64,000 bases of DNA from Clostridiaceae bacterium (GCA_902362865.1 CABIYE010000001.1:124001-188000); one strand, 5' to 3'. Shown: positions 32,088-42,627, counted from the first letter of the stretch. Notes: generated by a model from the letters alone, not told the origin. Translations and numbers: made by a program.

Positions 32088-35000
32088 ATGAATACTGAGA
32101 GAGCATCATATTTTACAGAAAGAAGTTATACAACATCAGAAGCAGAAAATAAAAAAGATATATTTGAATATTGGAAAAAGATTTTAGGAGAAGATACATT
32201 AAGAGTTGCTGAGAAATGTTATGGTATTGATTTAGTAAAAGTTTTAAATTCTGAAAATTATGTATGTGAAAACAATCACGTGATGTCAGAAATGGAAAAG
32301 GTAAAAATAGAATTATTTGAAAAACCAATCAATTATAACTATTCCGGATTCAAAGGAGAAAAATTGGCATTTGATAATTTTTTTATACCTTTAATCAATT
32401 ACGGAATAGACATATTAAAAAATGGAACAAGTCTTTTTTTGACGGATTCTATTATAGATACATACGCAAATACCTTATTAGAGAGATTAGGGAAGATCAG
32501 TCTTGGAATATTAATGTTTGAAATGTATCTTTGTAAGAAGACGGGAAAACTGAATGGAAGAAATTCAGAGGAAGAATACGATTATTATAATAATAATTTT
32601 TTAAGTAAGAAATCGTATAAACAGGAGATTTTCAATATATATCCATGTTTACTACGTTCAGTTACAGAAACCGTAGAAAACTTATCTTCTTATTATGTAC
32701 TTTTATTAGAAAGACTTAATAAAGATAAAAATGAAATTGCGAATAAATTTTGTGGAGGTTTAGAATTTAAAAATGTAGTTGAAATAAGTTCTAATATCTC
32801 GGATTCTCATAAAAAAGGGAATAGGGTAAGTATTCTTAAGTTGGATAATGGCACTAAAATTGTGTATAAACCACGTTCATTAAAAATTGAAAAAGTGTAT
32901 TTCGATTTTCTGGGAAAGATAAATGCTGGTTGTAAATATGAGATGTATGAACCAAAAATATTAGATTGTCAGGAGTATGGTTGGGAGGAATTTGTATATT
33001 ATAAAAGTTGTAAAACAGAGGATGAAATCAGACGGTATTTTTATAGATTTGGAATATTGATTTTCGGTAGTTATATTCTTAATACAAATGATTTACATGA
33101 AGAAAATGTGATTGCCGCAGGAGAATATCCAATTATTATAGATGCAGAAACTATACTAGACAACCGTAGAAGAGGGAGAACAAATTCTGCAAAGGAGGAA
33201 ATAAATTATATCCTTCATGAGTCAGTATTATACTCAGGTTTATTGCCACACTATAGGTTTTCAAATTTGGGCCAAGGCGTAGATATGAGTGCAATTAAAG
33301 GTAGTGAGGGAAAGGAATATCCTATAGTTATTCCTAAAATAGCGGATTTATGTACTTCAAATATGAGATTTGTATATGAACATCCTACAACTGGAGTAAA
33401 TCAAAATCTTGTTAAATTAGATGGAGAAAATGTATCAGCATTTCATTATCTAAAAGAAATAAATGCAGGATTTGAAGATGCGTATAAATATGTTTTGGAG
33501 AACAAAGAAAAGTTTCTTGAATATGCCGACATGTTTGGTAATTTAAATATTCGCCATTTAGTTCAGGATACCCAAAGATATTCTATGTTATTACACACAT
33601 CTTTTCATCCGGATTTTATGCAAGATGGAAGAGATAGACAAATGTTTTTGTGTAGTTTATTTAAACAGTATGAAGCTACACAAGGAGATAAAGGTGTTGT
33701 GAAATGTGAGATAAAAGACATGTTAAACATGGACATTCCATATTTTTATCTCAATACATCAGGTAAATCTCTTTTCGGATCAGAAGGTGAGAAAATCGAA
33801 GACTATTTTGAATATACCAGTTTGGAACACTTAAAGAAAAAGATAGTATTGTTAGATGAAGATGATTTAAAAAGGCAATTAATGTTCATGAATATTATTC
33901 TGACAGAGATAAACGAATTTCAGGTTGAGGATAAAAAGATAGAGCTTCAACAAATGAAAATGATTCCGCACAGAGAAAAAAATAAGGCTCATCTGTTAAA
34001 AGCTGTTCAGAAATTGGCTGATTCTCTTATAAAAACTGCTGTTTTTAATAAAGATAGAACAGAAGTTAATTGGATTGGTGTTACTCTAATAGGAAATGAA
34101 GATGACTGCTCATGGGATATAAGACCACTTGGTACCTATTTATATGAAGGAATGTCTGGGCTAGCAATTTTCTTTAACGCATTGTATGCTGTTGATCCCC
34201 AAAAGGAGTACCTTATTATATGCAATGCGATTGAAAAGGAATTATTTACATACACAGATGAGATGTGTGAACGAAATGAGGGAATAGAAAATGAAAGCAG
34301 TGGCGCCTTTGGTGGAGAAGCGTCTATAATGTACACTTATGAGGTACTGTATAAAATTACAAATAAAGAAAAATATTTGGATTATGCAAAAAAGCACTAT
34401 AAAATATTAAAGAAAGCGATTACCAGAGATAACAGTTTTGATCTGGTCTATGGTAATGCAGGCGCAGTTATTACATTGATCAATATGTATCAGCTAACTG
34501 GAAATAAAGAGTATATCGCTTCGGCAGAAATAGCAGGAGATATAATAGTAAATGCTCAGGAAAAGGAAGGCTCTATTAAAGGCGGATGGAATGGAGATGG
34601 AAGAACTTCGCCGTTAGCGGGATTTTCACATGGAGCATCTGGAATAGTTTTAGCACTGGCAAAACTATGGCAGGTAACTCAGAAAGAGGAGTATTTATTA
34701 TCACTGCTCGATGGCATTAAATTTGAAAATTCTTTATTTGTGAAAGAAAAAGGAAATTGGAAAGACGAAAGGGTATATGCAGGAGAAAAAGCATCTGATG
34801 GAGGAAGTTTTACCGTTGCTTGGTGTCATGGCGCTGCAGGCATATTGCTTAGCCGATCTAAAGTAAATGTCATATTGAATGGGCGGTATTCGGATTTGAT
34901 AGAAAATGATATAAAAGTAGCAGTGAATACAATATTAAAAGAGGGAATTTTAGGAAACAATTGTCTATGTCATGGTAATTTAGGTAATACAGAAATTTTA

Positions 35001-35225
35001 TTTGAATATTTAAAAGACCATTCAGATAAAAAGATAGAAAAATATTATGTAGATATTCGTGATATTATTGCTGAGAATGTATGTAATGGTGTATTTGATT
35101 GCGATAATGCGTATCTATATGGATATAAATTGCAAGGATTTATGACAGGACTATGTGGCATGGGATATTCTTTGCTGCGAGATATAAAAAAGGATTTACC
35201 TTGTGTAATTGCTCTGGAAGTCTAA
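32088..35225 (+). CDS. lanM: Bifunctional lanthipeptide synthetase LanM
   Basis: 1045 residues. The N-terminal half is the dehydratase, with KIVYKPRSLK, the DLHEENV motif and IIDAETIL of its kinase-like site. The C-terminal ~400 residues are the LanC-type cyclase with GFSHGASG, the zinc ligands in WCHGAAG and CHGNLGN (Cys, Cys, His). It phosphorylates and eliminates Ser/Thr of LanA and closes the thioether rings in the cytoplasm. ATG 32088 follows GGGGTG by ten bases; the GTG at 32076 is an alternative. Full length. Confidence 0.97.
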   Translation: MNTERASYFTERSYTTSEAENKKDIFEYWKKILGEDTLRVAEKCYGIDLVKVLNSENYVCENNHVMSEMEKVKIELFEKPINYNYSGFKGEKLAFDNFFIPLINYGIDILKNGTSLFLTDSIIDTYANTLLERLGKISLGILMFEMYLCKKTGKLNGRNSEEEYDYYNNNFLSKKSYKQEIFNIYPCLLRSVTETVENLSSYYVLLLERLNKDKNEIANKFCGGLEFKNVVEISSNISDSHKKGNRVSILKLDNGTKIVYKPRSLKIEKVYFDFLGKINAGCKYEMYEPKILDCQEYGWEEFVYYKSCKTEDEIRRYFYRFGILIFGSYILNTNDLHEENVIAAGEYPIIIDAETILDNRRRGRTNSAKEEINYILHESVLYSGLLPHYRFSNLGQGVDMSAIKGSEGKEYPIVIPKIADLCTSNMRFVYEHPTTGVNQNLVKLDGENVSAFHYLKEINAGFEDAYKYVLENKEKFLEYADMFGNLNIRHLVQDTQRYSMLLHTSFHPDFMQDGRDRQMFLCSLFKQYEATQGDKGVVKCEIKDMLNMDIPYFYLNTSGKSLFGSEGEKIEDYFEYTSLEHLKKKIVLLDEDDLKRQLMFMNIILTEINEFQVEDKKIELQQMKMIPHREKNKAHLLKAVQKLADSLIKTAVFNKDRTEVNWIGVTLIGNEDDCSWDIRPLGTYLYEGMSGLAIFFNALYAVDPQKEYLIICNAIEKELFTYTDEMCERNEGIENESSGAFGGEASIMYTYEVLYKITNKEKYLDYAKKHYKILKKAITRDNSFDLVYGNAGAVITLINMYQLTGNKEYIASAEIAGDIIVNAQEKEGSIKGGWNGDGRTSPLAGFSHGASGIVLALAKLWQVTQKEEYLLSLLDGIKFENSLFVKEKGNWKDERVYAGEKASDGGSFTVAWCHGAAGILLSRSKVNVILNGRYSDLIENDIKVAVNTILKEGILGNNCLCHGNLGNTEILFEYLKDHSDKKIEKYYVDIRDIIAENVCNGVFDCDNAYLYGYKLQGFMTGLCGMGYSLLRDIKKDLPCVIALEV

Positions 35226-35230
35226 AATGA

Positions 35231-35269
35231 TAGTATTGGAAATAATAGAATTTATTATTTCCAATACTA
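35231..35269 (+). terminator. Long perfect hairpin between lanM and lanT
   Basis: TAGTATTGGAAATAATA (35231-35247) pairs exactly with 35253-35269 around a 5-base loop. No clean T run follows, so it may be an attenuator or RNA-processing element that lowers lanT relative to lanM. Confidence 0.65.
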
Positions 35270-35295
35270 ATTTATTATACTAGGGAGGTGTATTT

Positions 35296-37398
35296 ATGCA
35301 CAAAAAAAGTGTGCCATTGATTCGCCAGATGGGGACAACAGACTGTGGTATAGCAGCATTGACAATGATCTTCCAATATTATAAATATAAGATAGATATT
35401 AGTGAATTAAAAGCTACAACAAGTATTGGAAGAAATGGTATGTCTTTAGCAAAAATGAAAGAAATTACGGAAGAACATAATTTTTCATTCAAGGCGTATG
35501 GAAACTACGAAACCGAAGAAAATTTGATAAAATGTTTACCGATTATCATGTGTTCAAAAGAAAATCATTATGTTGTAGTTGCGGAGAAAAAATATGGGAA
35601 ATATATACTTTTAGATCCTTTAAAAGGAAAAGAAAAGGTTGATTATTCATATATTAAAAAGAATTTTTTAGATGTACTTGTATGTGTTCGACCAACAGAA
35701 AAGAATTATAAACGTGAGAAACGTGAGTCTTTTCTTATACCTATAAATAAAAGCAAATTATTTCTGGCAAGTATTCTAACGTTGGTTACACAGGGAATTA
35801 TATTGATTCCACCGCTCATTATAAAAAAAATAGTCAATGAAATAACGTATGATACATTAGGCTTCAATTTTGTAAAATATGCGTTACTGATATTATCAGT
35901 GGCATTAAGTTATTTACTTGCAAATTTAGCTAAAAAAAGGGTAATACTTATTTTACAGAATAATATATACAAAGATACTATATTTTTAATGCTGAATAAA
36001 ATATTTGATATTGATTTAAGTTATTTTGAAAGCCATTCATCAGGAGATATTGAAAATCGCTTTAATAGTGTCAGTGATATATACGAATTTATATCAACAG
36101 CTCTAATTTCAACAGTGATAGATGTGGTTACTGCTGTTTTTTGCGGAATAATGATGATAACACAGTCAATACCATTGTTTGCAGTTATAATAGTAATGAC
36201 TGTTATACAGATAACAATAGTAATGATTTTAAATCAAAAAGCTAGAATAAAGGTTAAAAATTATATTGCAGATCAGAGTGCATTACAGGCACGAATGGTA
36301 GAAACTTTGACTAATATCCAGCAAATAAGGTGCATGAGAATAGAGAATATGCTGAGTGATAGTCTGAAACAGGATTATAAGCATTTAATTAAGAGATTAC
36401 GTGAGCGTGTACAAATAAGTGATATTATGGAGTCGGTGGTGGGGGCTTTTTCAATAGCTTCTTCATTGATACTTTACGTTATAGGAGGATACTTGGTTTG
36501 TGATAATAGGTTGGAATTAGGAACGTTAATAGCCTTTGTCACACTTGCCGGATATTTTACAGGTCCATTTCAAACTCTATCTTTGGTGGTACCTCAAATT
36601 AATGTTTTAAAGGAAACAATGATTCGTTTAAAAGAGTTAATGAATTATAAATCTAACCGTAAAAATGGTACTCAGCATATTAATTCATTTGAGTCTATGG
36701 AAATGCAGCAAGTAACATTTTCTTACTATGGAAGCACGAAGCCAGATGTAGAGAATGTTAGTATGATGCTAAAAAAGGGGGAGAAGATAGCATTTGTAGG
36801 AAGTTCAGGAAGTGGAAAGACTACAATTACAAAATTATTATTGAACGTCTTTTCTCATTATCAAGGACAAATTTTAGTAAACGGGGAAGATATAAAACAA
36901 ATATGCAAAGAGGATATAGATCGGATATTTGCCATAGTTACTCAGGTTCCAATGGCAATGAATGGAACAATTAGAGAAAACGTGGATATTACAAATACGT
37001 TGACAGATGAGGAAATATATCATTATTTAGATTTAGTAGAACTGAAAGATGATATAGAAAAATTCCCATTGGGACTTAATACATTTGTGGGAGAAAATGG
37101 ACAGAACATTTCAGGAGGACAAAAACAGCGTATTGCTATAGCAAGAGCATTGGCACTGAAACCGGAAGTTATTATTTTTGATGAAGCCACAAGCAACTTA
37201 GATCCTCTTACAGAACGAAGAATATGTAATAATTTGAAACAACTACATATTACCCAGATTGTAGTTACACATAGACTGAATGCCATACAAGATGCTGATA
37301 CAATATACGTAGTTGAAAAAGGAAAAATAATTGAATCCGGAACACATGTGGAACTACTTCAGTTAAAGGGAGCATATTATGATAGTGTAAATAATTAA
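35296..37398 (+). CDS. lanT: Lanthipeptide ABC transporter with C39 peptidase domain
   Basis: 700 residues. The N-terminal C39 peptidase has Cys17 (TTDCGIAAL), His91 (ENHYVVV) and Asp107 (LLDP). About six membrane segments follow (160-430). The ATPase has GSSGSGKTT, ISGGQ and VIIFDEATSNLD. It cuts the LanA leader after the GA motif while exporting the peptide. GGGAGGTG precedes the ATG. Confidence 0.97.
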   Translation: MHKKSVPLIRQMGTTDCGIAALTMIFQYYKYKIDISELKATTSIGRNGMSLAKMKEITEEHNFSFKAYGNYETEENLIKCLPIIMCSKENHYVVVAEKKYGKYILLDPLKGKEKVDYSYIKKNFLDVLVCVRPTEKNYKREKRESFLIPINKSKLFLASILTLVTQGIILIPPLIIKKIVNEITYDTLGFNFVKYALLILSVALSYLLANLAKKRVILILQNNIYKDTIFLMLNKIFDIDLSYFESHSSGDIENRFNSVSDIYEFISTALISTVIDVVTAVFCGIMMITQSIPLFAVIIVMTVIQITIVMILNQKARIKVKNYIADQSALQARMVETLTNIQQIRCMRIENMLSDSLKQDYKHLIKRLRERVQISDIMESVVGAFSIASSLILYVIGGYLVCDNRLELGTLIAFVTLAGYFTGPFQTLSLVVPQINVLKETMIRLKELMNYKSNRKNGTQHINSFESMEMQQVTFSYYGSTKPDVENVSMMLKKGEKIAFVGSSGSGKTTITKLLLNVFSHYQGQILVNGEDIKQICKEDIDRIFAIVTQVPMAMNGTIRENVDITNTLTDEEIYHYLDLVELKDDIEKFPLGLNTFVGENGQNISGGQKQRIAIARALALKPEVIIFDEATSNLDPLTERRICNNLKQLHITQIVVTHRLNAIQDADTIYVVEKGKIIESGTHVELLQLKGAYYDSVNN

Positions 37399-37440
37399 GA
37401 ACAGGTGAAAGTCAGATAATGGCTTTCACCTGTTCTTTTA
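37398..37440. terminator. Bidirectional terminator between lanT and lanK
   Basis: GAACAGGTGAAAG and CTTTCACCTGTTC form a 13-bp stem with a T run on one side and A-rich sequence on the other. It serves both converging operons. Confidence 0.93.
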
Positions 37441-38832
37441 AGAGATCTTTTCTTCATACGGATCAATATGTTCAATAGGTATCTCTAATATGACCTTTAA
37501 GCCATGAGGAAGTATATTTTCATATTTGATATTTCCGTTATGGGCGGTTAATATTTGGTAAACCAATTTTAGACCAAATCCATGAACAGACTCCCCATTT
37601 GAATTGTACATATTATTAGGAAAAATACCACTATTCATTTTTTCTATTTGTGTAGAAGTCATACCGCCACCATTATCAATGACGGAAATAATACAGGTAT
37701 CATTTTCTTTTAAAATTTCAACTGTTATTTCACAACCATGAGGATTATGATTAATACAATTTTGAATTAGATTGCTTAGCATTCTTGAAAAAAGTTCCGT
37801 ATCTCCTTTGATCAATACTGGAATCATATCAGATGATGAATGAAAATCAAAAGAATATTTGTTGTCTATTGGTCCATTCATAAAGCCAATGATTACTTGG
37901 CGGGCAATCTCCACAGGAGAAAAACTGGTTTTTATTAAAGGCTGCATAGAGTATTCTAGTCTTGAAGTTAAATTTAAATCTGCGATTAGGCTACGGAGTT
38001 TTTCGCTTTGTTTACGAATTATACTTGCTTGTAGTTGTACAGGTTGCGAAGCATCTTCATTTTTTTCGATTTCAGAAGCATATCCCAAAATAATAGAAAG
38101 AGGTGTCCGGACATCATGCGAAACACCATTAATCCATTCGGCACGCGCCTGTTCTTTTTGTAGAAGATGTTTTCCAGCCTTATTTAGTTCAGCATTTATA
38201 CTTGAAAGTTCACCTGTTTCTGAAAGGGTAATGGGTTTTCCCTGAGCAATAGAGTCAATACCGTCAATGATTGGCACTATAGATTTTTCTATTTTATGTG
38301 TATTACGCCAGAATAATATAAATATCAGTAATATATTAAAACAAATCATTAAAAAGATACCGACTATTAGGCTGTGAATATAATTAATATCTATTGAAAA
38401 ATTGTATTTTGTTATACTATTAGGTTCGCACCCGATAACCAATAAGCCGGCAGAATGTTCTTGGATAAAAACAGGATATTCTTGTAAGTACCACCGACTA
38501 AACTTGGCTATTTGTAAATTTGAATAGGTTCTTGGCAATTCTTCGGGTAAAAATTTTTCCCAAATGACATTTCCTTGTTCGTTTAAAATCATCGCCCAGG
38601 CACTTTTATTTTTTAGAATATTTTCTATATAATCAGTAGAAGAAATTGTTCCATCTACATTGAGCGTGATATTTTTGCTAATGGTTTGGACGGGTATATC
38701 TGGATCAGTAGAATTATTCCATGCCATGAGTAAAGTCCCACATATTAAAATAATATTTAGTACAAAAAATAAAATCAATATAATAAGGGTGGAAAGAAGA
38801 TATTTTTTAAAAAAACGCTTGGCAAGCTTCAT
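37438..38832 (-). CDS. lanK: Sensor histidine kinase of the lanthipeptide cluster
   Basis: 464 residues. Two membrane segments (about 14-36 and 165-187) flank a ~125-residue extracellular sensor. A HAMP-like linker leads to the H-box (NGVSHDVRTPLS) and an ATPase with N-box IQNCINHNPHG and G-box HGFGLKLV. It overlaps the regulator gene by one base. Probably senses the lanthipeptide or envelope damage and controls the immunity genes at 39688. Confidence 0.92.
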   Translation of the reverse strand: MKLAKRFFKKYLLSTLIILILFFVLNIILICGTLLMAWNNSTDPDIPVQTISKNITLNVDGTISSTDYIENILKNKSAWAMILNEQGNVIWEKFLPEELPRTYSNLQIAKFSRWYLQEYPVFIQEHSAGLLVIGCEPNSITKYNFSIDINYIHSLIVGIFLMICFNILLIFILFWRNTHKIEKSIVPIIDGIDSIAQGKPITLSETGELSSINAELNKAGKHLLQKEQARAEWINGVSHDVRTPLSIILGYASEIEKNEDASQPVQLQASIIRKQSEKLRSLIADLNLTSRLEYSMQPLIKTSFSPVEIARQVIIGFMNGPIDNKYSFDFHSSSDMIPVLIKGDTELFSRMLSNLIQNCINHNPHGCEITVEILKENDTCIISVIDNGGGMTSTQIEKMNSGIFPNNMYNSNGESVHGFGLKLVYQILTAHNGNIKYENILPHGLKVILEIPIEHIDPYEEKIS

Positions 38833-39524
38833 TATTTTACTCCTTTCACTAGCAATTTATACCCTAGCCCCTTAACTGTTAGCAGTGAAACAGGAGAAGA
38901 AGGATTTTTTTCGATTTTTTCTCGAAGATGCCGAATGTGTGTCATGAGGGTAGTTTCATACCCTTGCCACATTTCACCACAAGCAGTTTGGCAAAGAGTT
39001 CCTATTGTTACAATGTGATTGGCATTATCTACAAGTTTTAATAATATATTGTATTCTTTAGCAGTCAAAGGAATAATTTTATTTTCACGATGTATTTCTG
39101 CCTTATCAATATCTATAAAAGAATTTTCTAATTCTATAATTCGTTTCTCTGTAGGATAACTTCTTTTTAAAATAGCTTGAACACGTAACAATAGTTCTTT
39201 AGGCAAAAATGGTTTGATTAAATAATCATCTGCTCCCAATTCAAAACCAGAAAAACGATCTTCGGCTGCATCTTTGGCGGTCAGCATAAGAACCGGAAGT
39301 TTACTGAGGGCTCTGATTTCTTGCAATACCTCAAATCCGTCCATACCAGGTAACATAACATCAAGAATAACCATGTCAGGTAGAGTTTCTCTTATTATTT
39401 GTAAAGCCATTTCTCCAGATGTTGCGGTCATTATTTTTGTATAGCCTGCTCTTTCAAAGATTGTTTTAATAAGGGTGAGTAGTTCTTGTTCATCATCAAC
39501 GATAAGTATAAATTTATCATACAT
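38832..39524 (-). CDS. lanR: OmpR-family response regulator of the lanthipeptide cluster
   Basis: 230 residues. Receiver with phosphoacceptor in VILDVMLPGMDG and conserved Lys in IKPF, then a winged helix (LTAKEYNILLKLVD, HIRHLREKIEKN, VKGLGYKLL). Divergent from the immunity transporter, whose promoter has 11-bp direct repeats that it probably binds. Confidence 0.93.
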   Translation of the reverse strand: MYDKFILIVDDEQELLTLIKTIFERAGYTKIMTATSGEMALQIIRETLPDMVILDVMLPGMDGFEVLQEIRALSKLPVLMLTAKDAAEDRFSGFELGADDYLIKPFLPKELLLRVQAILKRSYPTEKRIIELENSFIDIDKAEIHRENKIIPLTAKEYNILLKLVDNANHIVTIGTLCQTACGEMWQGYETTLMTHIRHLREKIEKNPSSPVSLLTVKGLGYKLLVKGVK

Positions 39525-39603
39525 ATATTTTTATCTCCTAAAATTTTATAGTTTAAATTATTATACATCTTGTGGAAAAAGAAGTATAGAGAAAGAGGAA
39601 AAT

Positions 39604-39658
39604 CTCAAGGTTACCTCAAGGTTACTTCAAGGAAATCTCAATGTAGTTGGTATATAAT
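39604..39658 (+). promoter_or_regulatory. Activated promoter of the immunity genes with 11-bp repeats
   Basis: CTCAAGGTTAC (39604), CTCAAGGTTAC (39615), TTCAAGGAAAT (39626) and a partial CTCAA (39637) repeat every 11 bp, in place of a -35. TATAAT is at 39653-39658. Head-to-tail repeats of one helical turn fit an OmpR-family activator, here LanR. Confidence 0.8.
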
Positions 39659-39687
39659 TACAGTATAAAAAAAGGAGGTATAAAAAA

Positions 39688-40611
39688 ATGAGTGAATATA
39701 TTATTCAAACCAATAATTTAACAAAACAGTATGGAGAGCAAAAGAGTGTTTCTGCAATGAACTTGCATGTGAAAAAAGGAAGAATTTATGGACTGTTGGG
39801 ACGTAATGGAGCAGGAAAAACGACTACAATGAAAATGCTGTTAGGATTAACAAAACCGACATCGGGAAACATAAAAATATTTGGGAAAAGTATGGAAACC
39901 AATAGTAAAGATATTTTACCGCATATAGGTAGTTTAATAGAATCACCAGGATTTTATCCTAATTTGACTGGGACTGAAAATCTTCGTATTTTTGCGGAGC
40001 TTAGAGGATTAAATAAAAGTAAGTGTGTAAGAGATGCTTTGGAAGTTGTCGGTTTGCCCTATCGTGATAAAAAGTTATTTGCGGAATATTCACTTGGGAT
40101 GAAACAACGACTGGCCATTGCATTGGCAGTTATGCACAATCCCAATTTGCTGATATTAGATGAGCCTATTAATGGTTTGGATCCTATAGGTATTGCAGAG
40201 GTACGTTCGTTTATTAGAGAGTTATGTGATGTTCAGGGAAAAACTATTTTGATTTCTAGTCACATATTATCAGAGATAGAATTACTGGCAGATGATATAG
40301 GGATTATTGATAAGGGAATTTTACTTGAAGAAGAAAGTATGAAAGAATTGGCGAAAAAAAATAGTCGCTATGTCAATTTTATGGTATCGGATAGCCAGCG
40401 CGCAGCGGAAATTTTAAGAAAAGAATTTGAATGTGATGATTTTCAAATATGTGATAAAAATAGACTTCAATTATATAATACAACAATCCCTAGATCAGAA
40501 ATTACTTATGTTTTTGTAAAGCAAGGATTGGAAATTACAGAAGTTCATTTATGCGAAGAAACATTGGAAGATTATTTTAAAAGGGTGACCGGAGGTGAAG
40601 GAATTGCTTAA
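39688..40611 (+). CDS. lanF: Lanthipeptide immunity ABC transporter, ATPase
   Basis: 307 residues. Walker A GRNGAGKTTT, signature YSLGMKQR, Walker B LLILDEPINGLD, switch His in SSHIL. The sequence closely follows the bacitracin/lantibiotic immunity ATPase type. It is the first gene of an ATPase/permease/permease/lipoprotein operon and would expel the lanthipeptide from the membrane. Confidence 0.93.
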   Translation: MSEYIIQTNNLTKQYGEQKSVSAMNLHVKKGRIYGLLGRNGAGKTTTMKMLLGLTKPTSGNIKIFGKSMETNSKDILPHIGSLIESPGFYPNLTGTENLRIFAELRGLNKSKCVRDALEVVGLPYRDKKLFAEYSLGMKQRLAIALAVMHNPNLLILDEPINGLDPIGIAEVRSFIRELCDVQGKTILISSHILSEIELLADDIGIIDKGILLEEESMKELAKKNSRYVNFMVSDSQRAAEILRKEFECDDFQICDKNRLQLYNTTIPRSEITYVFVKQGLEITEVHLCEETLEDYFKRVTGGEGIA

Positions 40612-41389
40612 ATTAGTTAAGGTTGAATTTCAAAAATTGAAAAGAAAAAAGTTTATTCTTTTAGTAACTTTAGCTGCATTTATGTTTCCGCTTCCATTGG
40701 CTTATTTAATGACAACACCAGCTATGATGGAGCAATATATTGATAAAGCGGACGCATTTGACGGACTATTCAATATGGTATTGGGGTATGGAATCCAATT
40801 TTTATTACCCTGTATTATCGGAGTAGTAGCTGCTATGTTGTTTTTTATTGAACGTGATAATGATACATTTAAAAATATTAAAACAATCCCATTATCCAGT
40901 ACGCAAGTAGTTACAGCAAAAATTATAGTGCTATTTATTATAGGCGTTGTATTTTGCATAGCATCAACGGTAGCAACAGTTCTGGTTGGTATGTTTACGT
41001 TAGATGTATACGGTTTAGGATACAAAATATTTCTGGCGGTTGAAACAGGAATATTTATTACCGCAGGAACATTACCATTGATTGTTATAGTGGTATTTTT
41101 TAGTCGTACTTATGTTTTCTCTGTTTTATTATGTATTTTTTATAGCGTTTTAAATATGAGTGCAACAGCACTTTTCGATGCATTACCTAAGACAATATTA
41201 TGGTTACTTCCTACGCCGCTTACAACATTTTGGAGTGCTGGAGATATGAAAAGACATGGAATTAATATGAACCTTGAACAAATGAATGGATTAATTCCTT
41301 CAACTTTTCAAGTAATATTAATTCTTGGGATTATGGCAGGAATTTCAATACTATTAATTGACTGTTTGTACAAGAAAAGGGGGGAATAA
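40604..41389 (+). CDS. lanE: Immunity transporter permease
   Basis: 261 residues with six membrane segments, opening LLKLVKVEFQKLKRKKF as is typical of LanE/LanG permeases. The likely start is TTG 40604, eight bases after GGAGG; GTG 40595 overlaps that site. Partner of the ATPase, whose 3' end it overlaps. Confidence 0.88.
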   Translation: MLKLVKVEFQKLKRKKFILLVTLAAFMFPLPLAYLMTTPAMMEQYIDKADAFDGLFNMVLGYGIQFLLPCIIGVVAAMLFFIERDNDTFKNIKTIPLSSTQVVTAKIIVLFIIGVVFCIASTVATVLVGMFTLDVYGLGYKIFLAVETGIFITAGTLPLIVIVVFFSRTYVFSVLLCIFYSVLNMSATALFDALPKTILWLLPTPLTTFWSAGDMKRHGINMNLEQMNGLIPSTFQVILILGIMAGISILLIDCLYKKRGE

Positions 41390-41391
41390 AA

Positions 41392-42174
41392 TTGAGGACT
41401 ATTGTAAAAACCGAATTATTGAAATTAAAACGTTATCATATTATATGGGCGGGGATAGCTCTTATGCTACTCTCTGTTCTATTGACACTTTTTACTTCTA
41501 TGGCTAATGATGGATCTGTATGGGATTTTCGATACTTAATAGAGCAGGTAATCAAAAATAATATGTCAATGATTTTCCCAATGTGCATAGCTTTGATTGC
41601 TGGATATATTATATCGCGGGAAGAAAAAGACGATGTTTTGAAGAATATTATTACCATTCCAATTTCATTTAAAAAGTTGTTGGTAGGAAAACTTATTGTA
41701 TGTGCAATGTTATCAATATTATTTGGGCTTATTTGTACAATATTTACGTTAATTGCAGAATGTATAGTTGGTTTTCCTGGATTTACAGTAAATTTGGTAA
41801 TTCAAGGATTAGTACAAATAACATTGGAAAATTTATTTTTGTATCTAGCGGTATTACCAATTATTGTTATAACAAGCAGACTATCAGGCGGCTTTATGAT
41901 AGGTGTCATTGTTGCTTTTGTGTATGGATATGGAGGTATGTTTGCAGCAGGAAATATGACATTGGCTAATATATATCCTATTACTGCAAGTCTGGGATTA
42001 ATTGGGTATAGAAGTTATGATACATCCGTACAATGGAGTTTTCCATTGTGTTTATGTAGCTTGATAATTATTGTTGCTATTTCTGTAATTTTAGTCGCAA
42101 CAATGAAAGAAAAGGAGAACAAAAAAACTCGTACAAAAACAAAAAAAGTCAAACCAAAGAAAGGGTGGTTATAA
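41392..42174 (+). CDS. lanG: Second immunity transporter permease
   Basis: 260 residues with about six membrane segments and a Lys-rich tail. Starts at TTG two bases after the previous stop, after GGGG. Two different permeases with one ATPase is the LanFEG arrangement. Confidence 0.88.
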   Translation: MRTIVKTELLKLKRYHIIWAGIALMLLSVLLTLFTSMANDGSVWDFRYLIEQVIKNNMSMIFPMCIALIAGYIISREEKDDVLKNIITIPISFKKLLVGKLIVCAMLSILFGLICTIFTLIAECIVGFPGFTVNLVIQGLVQITLENLFLYLAVLPIIVITSRLSGGFMIGVIVAFVYGYGGMFAAGNMTLANIYPITASLGLIGYRSYDTSVQWSFPLCLCSLIIIVAISVILVATMKEKENKKTRTKTKKVKPKKGWL

Positions 42175-42627
42175 GTGAAAAAAAGTTGTTTCTTTATTCT
42201 AATGTTTTGCTTGTTATTGTCTGGGTGTTCAAAAGAGGAGGTGTTGGAAAAATATAATGCAGTAGTCGAAAAGGTGGGAGAAGTACAATTAACCAATGAT
42301 ATAAACCTGCAAGGGAAAAGAGATTATGGGGAAGATTATTATACGGGGACATATCAAGCAGAGTACAAAAAATTTTCTGATACAGAATATCTTTTTGGAG
42401 GAACAACAATAGAAAGAGCGGCAGGGAAGCAGGTTGAATTGTTTTGTAACCTAGAAATAACAAAAGGAGAAGCTGAAATATTCATTATTTCTGGTAGCAA
42501 TGAACCTAAAACTTTAATAAAAACAACAGGTACTTATGAAAATACAATAACATTACCAGATGGCAGTAATTATATCGGGATTGTAGGTAATGATTTTTCA
42601 GGAACAGTAAAAATAGAAGTGAAATAA
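42175..42627 (+). CDS. Lipoprotein, probable immunity factor
   Basis: 150 residues from GTG directly after lanG. A lipoprotein signal with lipobox LLSGC anchors it outside the membrane. The rest is soluble and beta-rich, with no known domain. Its place at the end of lanFEG suggests a LanI-like protein that captures the lanthipeptide. Confidence 0.8.
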   Translation: MKKSCFFILMFCLLLSGCSKEEVLEKYNAVVEKVGEVQLTNDINLQGKRDYGEDYYTGTYQAEYKKFSDTEYLFGGTTIERAAGKQVELFCNLEITKGEAEIFIISGSNEPKTLIKTTGTYENTITLPDGSNYIGIVGNDFSGTVKIEVK

